Shown: positions 14,001 through 27,265 of the stretch, piece after piece
Layout of the letters: the number at the start of each line of letters is the position of its first letter
Position numbering within the stretch: position 1 is the first letter of the stretch
Source: Rhynchonema sp. JSB1_4
Lineage: Eukaryota > Nematoda > Chromadorea > Monhysterida > Xyalidae
Assembly: GCA_030248065.1 (NCBI GenBank)
Contig: JASAMV010002972.1
Span: forward strand, 1 to 64,000
Length of the DNA: 64,000 bases
Reading direction: 5' to 3'
Notes under the pieces: model-generated
What the model was told of the DNA's origin: nothing
The model's input: the letters and a program-made list of their open reading frames with translations, nothing else
The model's database searches: none
Program-made: the position numbers and the translations under genes

Positions 14001-17000
14001 GAGAACATGGCTTATATTGAACGAACAGTCATCTGAACTGCGGTATGTGTATGATTCAATCCAAGAACAGAGTCTCAGTCTCACAAATCAGTTAACGGTA
14101 TGCAAAGCGCTAAATTTCTGAGGATGCTTTCGGAAAGGTTAACGGGATGCAGACTGCTAATATCTCAGGATACTTTGGCAAAGGCGGATGGAATGCAAAG
14201 TCGTTTATCTGATGACCGGAATTCTAAACGTTGTACGGCCCCAACCCGGGCCGTAGGCACGGGTAATCGCCAAGTTATCACAATCACATCACCAAATCTA
14301 TGAGTGATGCGCGCTGTTTTCTCTTAAAGTGCCTCTACAATTGAATGTTGACCGCGTTTGTTTGCAGCCATTTTTTTAGAAAATGAAGGCAAGGTATCAG
14401 AAACCCAGATTTAGGGAATGCATTTTCAACTTGTTGCTTTGTGATGTTTCACGGAGCCCACATATTTTCACAGGAGGAGAAAAACTGAAAAAAGTTTGAG
14501 GCGGGCCTGTGCAAGACACATGGTAATCCAATCAAAGATATTTCCAGCGTTTTATGCACAGACGTTTCTCTGTTAAACGAGATATAAAGCATTGTACGAA
14601 ACGCCAGGTGTGACAAATGATAAACGAAACACTCCAAAAAATCAAGCCTTTTTGAAGCACCCTTTTACTGTTGTATAATTTTAGGCATCTGTGGTGAATG
14701 AAATAAGTTGTCAATTGCAAATAAAAATCGTCTAATTGTCCTGTGTTCAGGATGTGCTTTTCGTTTTCCAAAACCCTACACAGCTCACACAATGTTTACC
14801 ACAACATGCGCAAGGCAGCCATGCCACAGCGCACACACACAACAAAGCTTGCCAGCTGAAACATTGCTGTGTTGTCGCTGTGACGGCCGTGTGTTGTAGT
14901 TGTGTGTGCGCTGTGGCATGGCTGCCTTGCGCATGTTGTGGTAAACATTGTGCGAGCTGTGTAGGGTTTTGAAAAACGAAAAGCACATCCTGAACACAGG
15001 ACAATTAGACGATTTTTATTTGCAATTGACAACTTATTTCATTCACCACAGATGCCTAAAATTATACAGCAGTAAAAGGGTGCTTCAAAAAGGCTTGATT
15101 TTTCGGAGTGTTTCGTTTATCATTTGTCACACCTGGCGTTTCGTACAATGCTTTATATCTCGTTTAACAGAGAAACGTCTGTGTATAAAACGCTGAAAAT
15201 ATCTTTGATTGGATTACCTTGTGTCTTGCACAGGCCCGCCTCAAACTTTTTTCATTTTTGCTCCTCCTGTGAAAATATGTGGGCTCCGTGAAACGTCACA
15301 AAGCAACAAGTTGAAAATCCATTCCCTAAATCTGGGTTTCTGATACCTTGCCTTCATTTTCTAAAAAATGGCTGCAAACAAACGCGGTCAACGTTCAATT
15401 GTAGAGTCACTTTAAAGCAGGTATAACTGCATACTGTTTGGCATCATTTATCTGCTAAAATTGTTTTGCGGTCATCATCATCCAAACTGCACAACAGATG
15501 TAAACGCCAATTTTACAAACTACATAGTCCGTGTTTTTAGGAGCTTTTCTGTTTGGTTGGTTGGGCAATGAAAGTGTTTCAAATCTTGTATGCATGTATG
15601 TATACAGTAGCTAATTCTAGCTGTTGCTTTTGTTGATGCGGCTTTTTTCGTTCTGTCCGTGTGGTGTGAATTGTCTGGAATAACTATTTTGACACCTTTT
15701 CAGAAAAGTTCAAAATCCGCCGTGCATTTTCTCCGGAAAAATATATTTCACTAAAAAAACGGTTTACGTTTTTTTCACTTAAGTTGAAAAGTGCAACGGT
15801 CAAGTTTCCCCGAGTCAGAACAACATTATTCTCAAGATGGAGTATATTGGCATCTTGCTATACTGACAATACCACACCTCCGCATGAAGGCAACTTCGCC
15901 ATAATCTTACCATGCTCAACACAGCGCTGACCCCACAATATAAACGCTCATAAAGCACATGACGTCAAATACAGAGAGAAAACTTTGAATGGTCAAAATA
16001 GATGCAGGTACACAATATGTGTATACATAAGGTGTTTGCCCCATCGATGTCTCAAGCCTATGTCGAGCAATCATTTGCCCTAAATTCGGCCGGCGGTCAA
16101 AATGCAGAGCTCCAAAAAACAGCAAAGTCTCCTTTTGTAACATGCACAGAGTGCGTTATGTCTGGCCACCAGCTGGACAATGAATTAGTTGATTTGGGTA
16201 ATATAAAACTTGAGCAATCATAGTGAAACCGCGTCCAAGTCATCAAAACCGAAAACCGGATGATTGTGAAAGCACTTTCCGGCAGCCGGAAACCGGAAAA
16301 TAAAAACCTGATTCCGGAAACCGGATTTTATTTTTTTGAGATTTTTATTCCGGAAACCGGAAACCGGATGATTGTGAAAGCGGCCTAAGGCTGATGTCAA
16401 AATGCTCAGCAAAACAACTGAGCTGGGCAAAGTGACAAACGCTCACGCGTTCATGTTCTCGCAAGCTTCAGGATGCTACAAGTCACCAAATGGATTTCAG
16501 ATGTTGATTCCAAAAATGCAGCGGCAAAATAAAAGCTGCTGAACTGGATGCGAGGTTCAGATTGTTTGTATGTTCATGGGCTTTGAATGCAGCTAGGGAA
16601 ATTAAGCTAGTTAATAACAGTTTTGCAACAACCGTATCGTTGGGAAACAACCTTGCTCTCAGCATTCAGAACTACGTCAGAACTTTGGATTGGCCAATGA
16701 TAAAAGCCAAGAATAGAACTCGTTAAAATCCAACGTATTTGATCCTGGAGCTAAATAAGACTCGTCGGAAGACGAGATAATGGCTTCCACCAATGTTTTA
16801 AAGATCGACATTTGAAATCATTGGTGTTGACCACAAACTAGTACAAACCCAAGAGGCTTCAAGCGAGTTTTTGCTGTTGGAGGCCTTGCGGCACTGGCAC
16901 AGAGACAGAAATACTTTGATCACTTTACTTGGCTCGTGACAATTATGGTCGCACGAGACCGGTTCGTTTGTGGCTCGCGCATATTTTCCCGCACAAACAG

Positions 17001-20000
17001 CTTTCAAAACATGTATCTTCGCGTGCACAAGTCCCATCCTGCTCGGTGTAACTACGGTTACCGCAGTTAAGAAAAAACGCGGTGTTGCACTGCATTTACG
17101 CTTACGCATGCAGAGTGCGATGCAATGCACTGAGCAAACAATGCAATGTGAAGTGCAACACACAATGTGCAAGTAGTGTACGCAGACATAACCACCTCTT
17201 TGATATTCACATATACTGTAGATGTAGCATACATATATACATAAAAACAATTTTGTTCGCTAAGACGTTTTCGCCTGGCCGGTTGTTCTTAACTACGGGA
17301 ACCAACCAGGCACCGATCAGGCACGGACTTGTGCATGTAGAGAATTGTAGTTAGGATTATAGCAATACAATGCAGCTTTCTCATAATTAGCTGTTCAAAA
17401 TCTTAAGTCCGTTGAGTTCAAGCAATGGATTGAATTCAAGTATTCAGTGGTCACTCAGTGAACAGCCGTGAGTATTTGATCAGATGGCACAGATGTTCGT
17501 TCGATCTTGAAACAGATCGGTTAATGAGTCTAGTGAAGTTCGATTGCGCATATCTTTGAGTTTACTTAACCATCCTGTGGGGCAGCCTTAACAGTTGCAC
17601 ATGAAATACCCCAACTCGCCCAGGCCCAATCTCAATATACTGGACTGCAAGCGATACTTGTCGCGTTAACCTTCAGAGTAACCCATAATGAAGTGGAAAT
17701 TTCGCACTTTCAATCCCCTTTAAACTCTGCACACATTTAGACACTTGCATAGGCATCGGAAGAGTCACAGACACAGCATGCGCCAAGGAGATCCACGGGT
17801 TCGTCCAGGTCCAACCCAATCTTTGGCTGCACAGTACTAGCGGATCCAAGGGGCATACGGGTCACTTGCTCAAAGCATCCCCTGAAGAGGGCACCATTTG
17901 GGAGAGAAGAAAGAAAATGACCACTAAATCGCAAGATTTCCACTCTAATACACTTCAAAAATCGTGGCCTTTGCGCGTCTTATACATACACAAGCACTGG
18001 ATAAAAATGACTTGCGATTTGGCCCATCCATTTCAGGGCCTAAAATGGGCTCTGCACGATCTGCTAAGGTTTGCGCTTAGTATACATACGCTTAAGCCCC
18101 GATGTTTCACTGTTTCGACTTTTAGTCTTTCCACTTCTAATTATCACTCAACATAAAAAAGAACATTAAAATTTCAAGTCGGTTATGCTCTGGAAACAGA
18201 ATACGCATGAGCATCTACCAGGCACAGACATCCAGCAGATCGTGTCGACACCGTCTGAAGCCCCTGCTGCTCTCGTAAAAATCTGGCGGCCCACGGCAGC
18301 ATTTGTTTTCGGAGGTTCCTCTTGAGGGGAATCACCTGGGGCATGCTGACTATTCAACCCCTGTGGTGGCTTTGGACTCTTCTGGTACCTCTACATTTAT
18401 TTCTAAATGTGTAAAGATAAGACAGATAAGAACGCGTTTTTCTTTTAAGGTACCTGCGCGTTTATTTGACATCGCTATATAATTTGTCCTACACTATCAA
18501 CATCCACACAGTAAAACAATCAGACCGACCAATGCGGTATGTAATCCTACCAGGCTGACATTACAGCTGGTTTGCCAATACACCATGATCGGTATTTTAC
18601 CGCTTACGCAAGTCAATGTTCCACATCATCTCCCGGTTCATTTCCTTGCCATATTGTCTCAGTTCGTTCCTATTTGCTGAACGGATCAGATGGCAATAAA
18701 CGTTGTTCGTCTCTCAGGTTCGCGTGTTGATAGTAACTGCCCATCATCCACTACTACACCCGATCACAACCAACTGACGCAACCATTGCACACGAGTTGA
18801 CGTTATTCGGTGTTTGAACAAATGAGTTGAAAATGGTTCCTTGGAGTTCCAATCCGCGAACGTGATTTTCCAAAGAAAACCTTCAAGAGAGAAATTCGAT
18901 TATTACGCCGTGAGGTATCAAGGTGACGACTTGTTCACGCTGCAAAATTCCGTATAATGAAAGACGAAACACTCATTCCAACCATAGATGTACAATTGCA
19001 GCTGATAAAACGGAGCTCGAATTCTTGATGATAAAGTCGGTGTTGTAAATTCTAATTTGCCTGTTCGAGATAAAAGGTCACGCACTCATTCGTTCACTCA
19101 TATTTAAAGTATTCGTTTAGCTTTTGCTTTTGATGTATTGCACTGCAAATTACAATTGATGTTGTGTATTGCCTTGGGTTTGTCACGAAACGAAAACATA
19201 GACAACGGTGGGCAAACAGGCTAAAAATTATATTCGACACAATATCGGGATCCTATCTCAGGAAAACTAGAATGCAACCCTTAACTTCATTTCATTATAA
19301 CGAGCCGGGAGCTGACCAGTAAGAGAAAAGCAACATTTTCTCAGTTCAAGCACCACGGGGATTACAGTTTGACGTCGTAAACCCCAAAATGCACTGGTTT
19401 CAGAAAAAGAAGATGACCAACGTCATATTAATCAACCTAACCGCGCATTCTCCTCGTCTGGGGCCAGTCAACAATGCGTTCAACACAGCAGAACTGATGT
19501 TCTCAAAGAACACCAGCAGTACAAAATTACCCCCAAAATATTATGTTGACGGAGCATTATCCGCGAACTGTGTATCAGCTCATGAGAGTGGATACCGGAT
19601 TCAAACCTTCTCGCATCTGCTGTGCTTGGTAATCTTGGTAGGCCAAATCCATGTCAGCCTCGAGACGATCCCTAGCTTCACGGAACTCTTGCTCCAGCTG
19701 TTCGCGACGAACTTTTTCCATTTTGTACAGCTCATGCCAACGCCGGCCGAAATCCAGCTCAAAAGAGCCTTCTGGAGCAAATCGAGGCGGTCGCTCGCGC
19801 TCCCTGGAAGTTGGCCGCGTGTTTGGCATGGCAGGCAAAAATTAAACATCCACAAAACTTTTAAATGGCGCCCAATGGCGCCGTCAATGCACGTGAGCAG
19901 TCGAAACAAGGCAACATCGAAAACATCTGCCAAAAAACTAAAACAATCGTTGTATTGAAGCTCCTCAAACAAAACTTTAGACATCTTTCAAAAAACCTGT

Positions 20001-23000
20001 CCGTGACTTTGAAATCTTGTTTAAAACAAAGTCAGTTTGATCCCCTTCTAACTTATTATAAACTCACTTTTGTTTCGAACCCGTATTCGACAGCATACGT
20101 TCCATCAGCCCGTCGTCATCGTCTCGCTGTTCAAGTGGTTCAACATAAATTGGATGGGGAGAACTGTAAACATGAAACGATTATCCATCACACTTCGGAC
20201 GCTGAAAAGCTCAAAAGAATTGAGAACAGAACGCACAGTGTCAGCAAGAACACATGTTCAGAAATGCGCCGAATTGCTTCAGCGGCGGAAATTTTTCGCT
20301 CGAACTCAATGATTCCTTCACCCGTCGGCCGACCCTTGTCGTCGACAATATGAACTGCGCGTTCGACGGTACCAAACATTGAAAACGCCTGGTTGTATGG
20401 GTTTACTGTTTATTAAGGGGTGCAATTATCCGGACACAGTTCAGCAATTTAGTGAATGGGACAACCTCTTCGAGTAATTCATTGGACACGTATGGACCCA
20501 GCTCCTTCACACGCAATGATGCACCGTGCACGGCATATTTAATGCGCAAAACTCGACCTTTCAACATGTACCCGTCAAGCTTTTCTTTGACGGTTTCGGC
20601 CTGAGCCCGAGTTTCCTGGAATTACATTTTATATTCAACGCAGATCCTTTGCATTGGATTTGTGAGCATAAATACAAAAGTATCGCGAGGCTGAAGTCAT
20701 TATCATCAGCCAGCGTCAGTTCGTTGGAAATTGGGAAATTGAAGGCTTGGGATTATCCGGACTTGAGCAACATTCAAGGTCTGTGTGGTGCCAGGGGGAT
20801 CCAATGAACTTTTCTGCCCGCACATTAATCTTTGTTGAAGTTCGTGTTCCAGCACGCAGCGCCTTCAGTCTCGCTACACGAATAGTTGATTAAACGGCAC
20901 ATATTCTTGATGCACTAGCTCTCACATGATCACGGAACCAATACATCTTCTCTCACATGATCACGGAACCAATACATCTTACTGTGGTATTGAGTGACAG
21001 CGTGTGGAGGAACAAACCAACGGGGAACACAATTGTGATCGTGTTCAACGTTTCCCAAAATCACCACTCATGAACTTCATGGATTTCAATGAAATTCAAA
21101 AAGGCACTGTTGAAAACGATAAGCTGTAAGTGAGCACATCCTAACGACTATTACTGGCGATCTTTTCTCTGAATTTACGAATTTCGCTGTCTGAAACACG
21201 CATCGGTAGTTATACATAGGAACAAATGTGTTTTTACGAAGACGAGCTTCAGCTTGCAACTGAGCGAAAGACAACCAGCACAGCTTTTAAGCCAGACAGC
21301 ACAACTCTGAGTTTGGTGTTGTTTTGATGGTTCTGGTTACTGCATTCACGTTTTGCACGCTTTGCGCGTTTTGGCGCCATAATCATGGGTTTTGTAAAAC
21401 AGCACACGATAACATCTTTCAGAGCGCTGAATTTACAACGTTACGTCCGAATAATAAAAGATGGTCAGCACGCAGGAAGTTGTCACCGTATGTTGCTCAA
21501 CACAACTTACGCACACAAAGCATGCAAAACATGGTTGCATTAACACGAACTTTCCAAAACTGCGCCATCCTCAGTGTGATAGGGTATGGTCTGGGGCTGT
21601 AAAGCAGGCTGGTTTTACCTTTACCAACGTATAATTACAACATCTATCAGACATGCTTCCTAGATGCAGTTGTATGCGTGGTACTTCAACACAAACTGAT
21701 TTCAAGCATTTATCACATGTCGTACAATACAGCACCAGATAACGTGGTTGATCACACACGATCACAGCTTGTTGGGTAACTTCGTCCATTCTTCACCGCT
21801 GATCGAGCATTTGTAAGCATCCTGGCGTGTGTCATTCGCTTGCTTTCTGCGACCAAGTCTTCATGAAGAGTTCTGTGTTGATTCCTGGAACCTTGAACAA
21901 GTTTATAGAAACAGATTGAAGTCGTTTGGGTTGGTTACGGACAAACATGTTTGAAAAGCCAATCAACGACAAATTTGGGGCCGTCCGAAATCGAATGGAC
22001 ATGGACATTGTGCACGTTTTACTATGCACGTGCACGTATTAAACACCAGTTCAAGTGTTGAATATGAATACGTTCACGTATTAAACACCAGTTCAAGTGT
22101 TGAATATGAATATGTTCGCAATAAATGTTGGTTTGCTCCTCCCCTCCATAAATATTTTAGTTGGTACAACCCAGACTGAAGTCCAGAGCACACAACGCAG
22201 CGCAAATGGAGTCACGTTTGGTGGCAATATGCTTGACACTACGAGTCGCATTTGAGCTGGGATAATTTTGGTAATACGTGGGAATTTCAGTGTCGATTCA
22301 GGGAATAAGTTATCACTGGACGTTGCTGGCTCCACCACAGACTGACGCCAGGCCGACATGACGCAGCCCCGACAACACTTTTGTAAAGGCGAGCATAAGC
22401 AGTCTTAGGTAAGTACTTTGAGTCGCTTGTTTATTCGTCATTGAAAGCGACATGATGGCGTACCGCAGCAGCCAAATTATAGCTTTTGTAAAAATAAAGC
22501 CGTTAAAAAGACGCTTGTGGATGTACTTCCGATAGAGCAGTTACATTCAAAACATGGTTTTGAAGCCTGGTTCAGCAAGCTACCACATTGTATTTTATAA
22601 CTCACCATACGGATAAAACCAAATCCGCGAGACGACATGAAGCATTCGGCAACTGTGCCGTGCTGCGAGAACAGTTGGCGCAATTCGTCCTCTTTCACTT
22701 CCGGATGGATACTACCGACGAATAGCCGACTGCGACCGCACGACTTTTTTTTCTTTTCGCCCACGTCGGTCTCAGCTGCATGACTATCGCCACCGCGATT
22801 ATTCTGTTGGTGTTGCTGCGAACGGGCAGGCGGTGGCTGGTGGGTTGGTGATGGCCTGACATTCGTTTCACCGATGATTTGAATATCCTCACCGCCCGCG
22901 TCACCGCCGCCGCCGTACGGCTGTTGCTGACCAGGACGAGAATCCGTCCGACCACCACCACGACCAGATCGCGAGTTGCTGCTGCAGAGAGAATGAAATT

Positions 23001-23004
23001 CCAT
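8086..23004 (-). CDS. DBHS family RNA-binding protein (SFPQ/NONO/NonA-like)
   Basis: Nine exons fit exactly in phase: 22606-23004, 20466-20615, 20237-20388, 20068-20163, 19607-19803, 12179-12348, 11149-11242, 8467-8537 and 8086-8205. They give about 482 residues from the ATG at 23004. A Gly/Gln-rich N-terminus leads to RRM1 ([27 protein letters not shown]), then RRM2 ([33 protein letters not shown]), the NOPS segment ([32 protein letters not shown]), a charged coiled coil, a Pro/Gly-rich tail and a KRQRRF C-terminal nuclear signal. This is the textbook DBHS order. Such proteins dimerise through NOPS and coiled coil and act in nuclear RNA retention, splicing and transcription. The start is uncertain: an in-frame TAG lies just before the ATG, and a good acceptor (TTCTCTCTGCAG) lies inside the exon near 22981, so a further 5' exon may exist. 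The 7.3-kb intron between 19607 and 12348 is full of repeats. Confidence 0.93.
9299..11099. mobile_element. Foldback element FB1, TTAA-type, in a DBHS intron
   Basis: A 1.8-kb imperfect palindrome. Left TTAA (9295-9298) precedes AGGCAGT; the right arm ends ACTGCCT followed by TTGA (11100-11103), a one-base variant of TTAA. The arms (about 9299-10200 and 10370-11099) share blocks such as GCTCCAGAAATATTTCCAG and the TCACAAAG region. The inner part holds direct repeats of TCTATACGCAAACTGGAAAT. No transposase frame is present. TTAA targeting is typical of piggyBac-like elements. Confidence 0.7.
11296..12135. mobile_element. TA-flanked inverted-repeat element (family P), fills a DBHS intron
   Basis: Terminal repeats start TTGGTCGCACAAAGACTATA on the left and, in reverse complement, TTGGTCGCACAATGACCACA on the right. 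Both are followed by TGAGAATCCATCC and flanked by TA (11294-11295, 12136-12137). A second internal inverted repeat (about 11475-11580 against 11815-11960) covers CCGTAAAGCGGAAAA and GCAGAATTTATGGCAG. It occupies nearly the whole intron between the exons at 11149-11242 and 12179-12348. A second copy is at 61167-61760. Confidence 0.75.
12408..12760. repeat. Diverged copy of the GGTGATCGGATC interspersed repeat
   Basis: Starts GGTGATCGATCC, then CTTTGTCACGTGACTTTC and TTTTGACCAGTGTAAAAG, the landmarks of the copies at 39339-39598 and 42269-42516. Right end near GGTGATCTGAG is uncertain. Confidence 0.4.
12912..13090. repeat. CCGGTTTCCGG-rich repeat, left copy
   Basis: Begins GGCCGCTTTCACAATCATCC after TTA, then repeated CGGTTTCCGG motifs. 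The same terminus appears inverted at 16354-16385 (followed by TAA). The two may be terminal repeats of one 3.5-kb element (12912-16385) or two separate copies; the internal FB2 element would then be a later insertion. Confidence 0.6.
14328..15411. mobile_element. Foldback element FB2, near-perfect 1.08-kb palindrome with TTAA target duplication
   Basis: TTAA at 14324-14327 and 15412-15415 flank termini AGTGCCTCTACAATTGAATG and, in reverse complement, AGTGACTCTACAATTGAACG. The arms match almost base for base to a centre near 14870-14885, where AAGCTTGCCAGCTGAAACAT and ACAGCGCACACACA mark the turn. Sequence blocks such as TGTGATGTTTCACGGAGCCC and ATGATAAACGAAACA are shared with FB1, so both belong to one family. 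The open frames inside are mirror copies of each other and are not taken as genes. Confidence 0.85.
16240..16385. repeat. CCGGAAACCGG-rich repeat, right copy (inverted relative to 12912)
   Basis: Several CCGGAAACCGGATGATTGTG motifs, ending GAAAGCGGCC then TAA. Reverse complement of the terminus at 12912. Confidence 0.6.
20920..20981. repeat. 31-bp tandem duplication
   Basis: Two adjacent copies of a unit containing TCTCACATGATCACGGAACC followed by AATACATCTT. Confidence 0.85.
22036..22112. repeat. Tandem duplication, about 40 bp
   Basis: Two copies of CGTATTAAACACCAGTTCAA followed by GTGTTGAATATGAATA, in a region upstream of the third DBHS exon. Confidence 0.8.
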
Positions 23005-25509
23005 GAACTAATATTTTTGGTGAATAAAGTCCCAATGTAGCATACCTAAACCTTACAAAACGACAACGAGTGAATACAATGTCACTTAAAGCGAATCCAA
23101 TGTAACTGCTCAGCACATTCCCTTCGAGAACACATAGAACCAAACACAATCAGAATATAAATTTTTATTTTTCTATGTCCAACCATTCCATTTCCTTTTT
23201 AAATGTGACTACACGCATACTAAAAAATGGAAATGAAACGCAACATTTTCTGCGTAAAATTTGGCCAATCAGCGACCGACATTTAACGAGCACAGAAAAT
23301 GTTTTGTCATTATGTCATACATAACTTGACTGCCAGGACAATGTTTAGTTTCACTTCCATTTTCCAGTATGTGTGTAGTCATGTCGGAAAATGGAAATAG
23401 AAAACTTGCACATTGAAAAAATGTGTGTCACTTCCATTTTCCAGTATGATTACACGCGCCTTTATTTTGTAATTGTGGTTACTGGTAGCTTTTGACCAAC
23501 AGGATAAACGCATGTAAACGCAGTTCAAGACATTCCCCGACTCTTTAACCGTTGAACTGCTTGTCAGTCATAATGGAATAACTGGTAATTGCGATCGATT
23601 GTGGTTGATTATAAAATCATTTAAATGTCAATGATTGACTATATGAGGGGATTAGAAAGGGTTTCCCCGGGTGGCTTGCAACGCAGGAGTTTCGTCATTT
23701 TGCTGCACTGGTACCTGCGGCTGAAGCTGTTCAGACCCATTAATTCAGTTCACCTCTCCTGAAACACATTTTTGATTAAACATATCTCAAGACAGCTTAT
23801 GTTGGGGAGTTATTACGGGAATCATCGGAGTAGAAAGTAAGCTCCCGCAGTCAAATATCACCAAGTTACACCAAGCTTCAATTAAAGGAAGATTTCTGCG
23901 AAACGGATAATTTATTTTGGACATATACTTCCTTGCACCAGTAGCTGTGCGGCTGCATGAACACTTGTGAAGCTCCCGTACCAACGTCTTTGTTCAGACA
24001 CAAAACAAAAAAAACAAGTCCAGCTAAAAAAGCTGTTGATAAGCTCAATTGGGGGTCCCTGATTCTCTGGATCGACAAAGCTGAGAGCTCGATTCTTTGT
24101 CAGATTTTTTCTTGGTGGGATAAAAAAATCCGAACGTCATTTTGTGCATTCAATCGCGTTTGTTAACACCTGTTTCCACCGAAATCTTACAGCAGATCAA
24201 TTTACCAGAAGAAACCGATTCTCTGAAATCCAGCGCAGTCCTTCACCCCAAAATCTATCACAGAATGTTGCTCAAAGCATACAACAATTGATCTTTTTGG
24301 AAAACAGGCAAATTCAGTGAAACCGCTTTTTCGCTGGTGGTGGACATGCTTTTAACTGCACATGATGAACGTTACATTTGTCATACATTCAACTACAATT
24401 CAGGTAGGTTCGCTCTTTCGGGGTTTTTTGAACATTCAGTAAATTTCAGTTACAACCCACTTTGTACTCAACATAGCTTAAACCAAGTGAGCTATACCGA
24501 TGATGTCTAAGTTTCGATCACAGTGACACAGTTTTTCTAATGAGCAACATCCGGATCAGATTTTAGGCTGAAAGGTGGGCTTCAGAGGGTCGATTTCTTT
24601 CCACGATTGCTGTACCTTAAATTCTTTTATGATAGTGAACTTCCCGTTCAAAAACGCTATCTGTAACAATAGGTTTAGTGAATCGTAGCAATGAAGTTGT
24701 ATTAGTTGTTCTGTCCGTTCAACAGTCCAGAAAATGAAAAATCCATGAACGATATTTCGTCGCCCTGCAAGAAAAATCGAACATTTTTGAAATCGACAAA
24801 GCATCTTATCACTGTGTGATTGTTTCTTTTATTCGTTATTTCAAGCTGACCAGAAGCTTACAAAGGGAAAGCAACAACTGTATCAAACGTTTTATTATAA
24901 ACCAGACATAAAAATCATAAGGTTACAAAAAATTAAATACAAAACGCTTCCTGTTCTGTATGTATGCGTGCGTCTACGATTAGCAGCATGATTCTACTTT
25001 GTCTGTCTCATCAGTTCGGCAATCCTTAGTTCTGTTTGCCTGCCAGATTGGTTTGACGCAACGCATCTGTGGTCAACTCAACATCAGCAGAGCATGTCGC
25101 ATAACTGGATATCTTGCTCGGAGTGGGTTTTGCAAATCTTCTTCGATGCAGCAACGTTGTGAAGGAGCGAAGTATGTTCACTTCATTGTTATGTACCACG
25201 GTTTCTTTTGCTGATGGACCTCACATCCCCGAAAGAAACCACATTCTTGTCAATTAAAATATTAAACACGACAAGAAAATGGCCATAAAAACACAATGCG
25301 CAAGTGCTGTGTCGGTAATAGTGACGACATGACGCAGCGTAATTGGTAAGTATGGGCAAGAGTAATTGCCATTGACTCTTGCCGATGCTTACTGTGTCCA
25401 ACATCAATACAGCCGCTATCGCTAAAGCCCGTTCAAATCTGATATCGGATCCACGCACGCAGCGCGACGCGCCGCAGTGTACTTCATTCATAGATTGCAC
25501 TCAGCATTC
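23005..25509. other. No gene recognised; includes a short inverted-repeat block at 23160-23460
   Basis: Around 23180-23250 and 23340-23455 the motif ACTTCCATTTTCCAGTATG and its reverse complement recur three times beside TGTGTGTAGTCATG. This looks like a degraded inverted-repeat element. A minus-strand frame at 23878-24078 is hydrophobic, but no partner exon was found. Confidence 0.45.
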
Positions 25510-26399
25510 CAGTGATGTAGTTGGTCCGGGTGGTAGACCTAGATGGCTGGCCGGTTATTGGTCCAGCGGTCTGGGGGTATTGGTCCAGAGGTCAAAATTA
25601 TGGCTACAAAAATGGTGAAAAATAATGCTAAACTAGCGGCAAAAATGGTAATTTTCTGCATACTATTTTAGACCATGAACAGACATGGTAGATATAGACA
25701 CGTAGGGTTTGGGGTGGATTTTATCGGTACACATACATAGTGACTCAACAAGTATGGAAACCCTTTTGTGACGCTAGATCTCAGCCGTTGTTGTACAAGA
25801 TAAAATAATGATAAGTTCTACATGACATTCTAAATAGGCTGTTTAGCTGTTGTGTTAAAATTTGGTGCGATCGGTGCTTTGACCAATGAGATAGGCAAGG
25901 TTTAGTGAAGGACGTCTGTGTGTGTTGTTGCGCAAAATCCCGGTGGTAATCCCAGCAAACGAGGTTGTCAGCCGTCGAATGACGATTGTGCACTGCAACC
26001 GGGTGCGTCGACACTCGACACAACAGTTTTGGTACTGACGTCCCGACAGCCAGTTTAGTTAACCACGCGTCCGGTTTGTTGATGGTAGAGGTAGAGAAGC
26101 GGCGAAGCCGATCTGCTCCTGCGATTCTTTTGCGCGCGTTTGCAATCAGAAAGATTTGGCGCTAATCTGCTTCAACGCTGCGCAGTTTACTCGGGAAAGC
26201 ACATGAGAAGACCAAGGTTTAACGCAAAAAACTAGATCGCCTATGCTCTCGAATCAAGTACCAAAATAATAACCTCCATGTAAAAACGCGGCCGAGATCT
26301 GGACTCACAAAAGGGTTTCCGTACTTGTTGGGTCACCTTGCACACACTAGATAGCTGACCCATGTTTGGAGTACCGTGCCGCCGCCAACTACATCAATG
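25510..26399. mobile_element. Probable old hAT-like copy, TIR family CAGTGATGTAGTTGG
   Basis: Left end CAGTGATGTAGTTGGTCCGG and right end CCAACTACATCAATG match the termini of the better preserved copy at 34862-35247. No convincing 8-bp target duplication is visible, so the ends or the insertion history are uncertain. Confidence 0.5.
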
Positions 26400-26875
26400 G
26401 AATTCGAAGGCCAGACATAGCTGCTACTTGACAAAAGATGGAGAAGCGCACACGGAATCGACGGTCCTCTCACCGGGTTCCTCTGGGTATCACCAAAACT
26501 TGTATTCAGAATCAGAACCCGACCCGTAATCCCGACGCATGCAATGGCTTCATATCAAATAGGAATCCCGGTTGCTTACAACACTCTCCAGATATGGCAG
26601 ACAGCCACAGCCAAGCAGTGCTTTGTTTCAGTATCAAGGAGTCAAGGAGTCGTGGAACCGGGATTTCTAAATGAAACCAACACACCTGTCACCTGTTTTG
26701 ACTTTAGACAGGTTCCAATAGTTACAAAACACGCTCGAAAACAAATAGGGCCAGTGGTGTCGTTGAGCAATTGAAAAGAAACTTTAGTTAAAATTTGGGC
26801 CAATTTCCAACACATGGACATATCCCCAAAAGGATGCGAGAGTATGATAAAAGTTTGTTTGTGAACGGAGGAAAT

Positions 26876-27265
26876 CAGTGTAGTTCCTGGGGGGGAGGGG
26901 GGTCCCCCCCTCGGGTACGCTATCTCCCCCGCAGGTGGTACACTATCCCCCTATCTCCCCCTCCGGGTACACTATCTCCCCCAATTTTTGCCTAAAATAG
27001 GCATTTTTAGGCCTAAAATGGGCATTTTTGTACCAAAAATGTGTGATTTTTAGGTCAATGTTCTCAAAAGTCGCCAAAATGCCCTTTTTATGAAGAATTT
27101 TTTTTAAAAAGGGGCAAAAATAGGTCAAATTTTCTACCTCAAAAAGTGACTTTTTCCCGAATTTGGGTCTTCCCCCCCCCTTCCCCCCCTCGGGGGTACA
27201 CTATCTCCCCCTCCGAAAAAAACGGAGGGTCCGCTATCTCCCCCTCCGGACCAGGAACTACACTG
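26876..27265. mobile_element. Non-autonomous hAT element, TIR CAGTGTAGTTCCTGG
   Basis: A 390-bp element. Termini are CAGTGTAGTTCCTGG and CCAGGAACTACACTG. The 8-bp target duplication GAGGAAAT is exact (26868-26875 and 27266-27273). The interior has G and C homopolymers near the ends, repeats of ACACTATCTCCCCC and an AT-rich core without coding capacity. Two nested copies of the same family lie at 35871-37107 and 35948-36352. Confidence 0.9.

Noticed and set aside
14708..15196. Six overlapping frames inside FB2
   Set aside because: They are mirror images across the palindrome centre, so openness on one arm forces openness on the other.
22477..22605. Extension of the first DBHS exon past the RRM1 RNP1 motif
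   Set aside because: After GFGFIRM the family sequence stops and a GTGAGT donor follows; the next exon at 20615 continues the RRM exactly.
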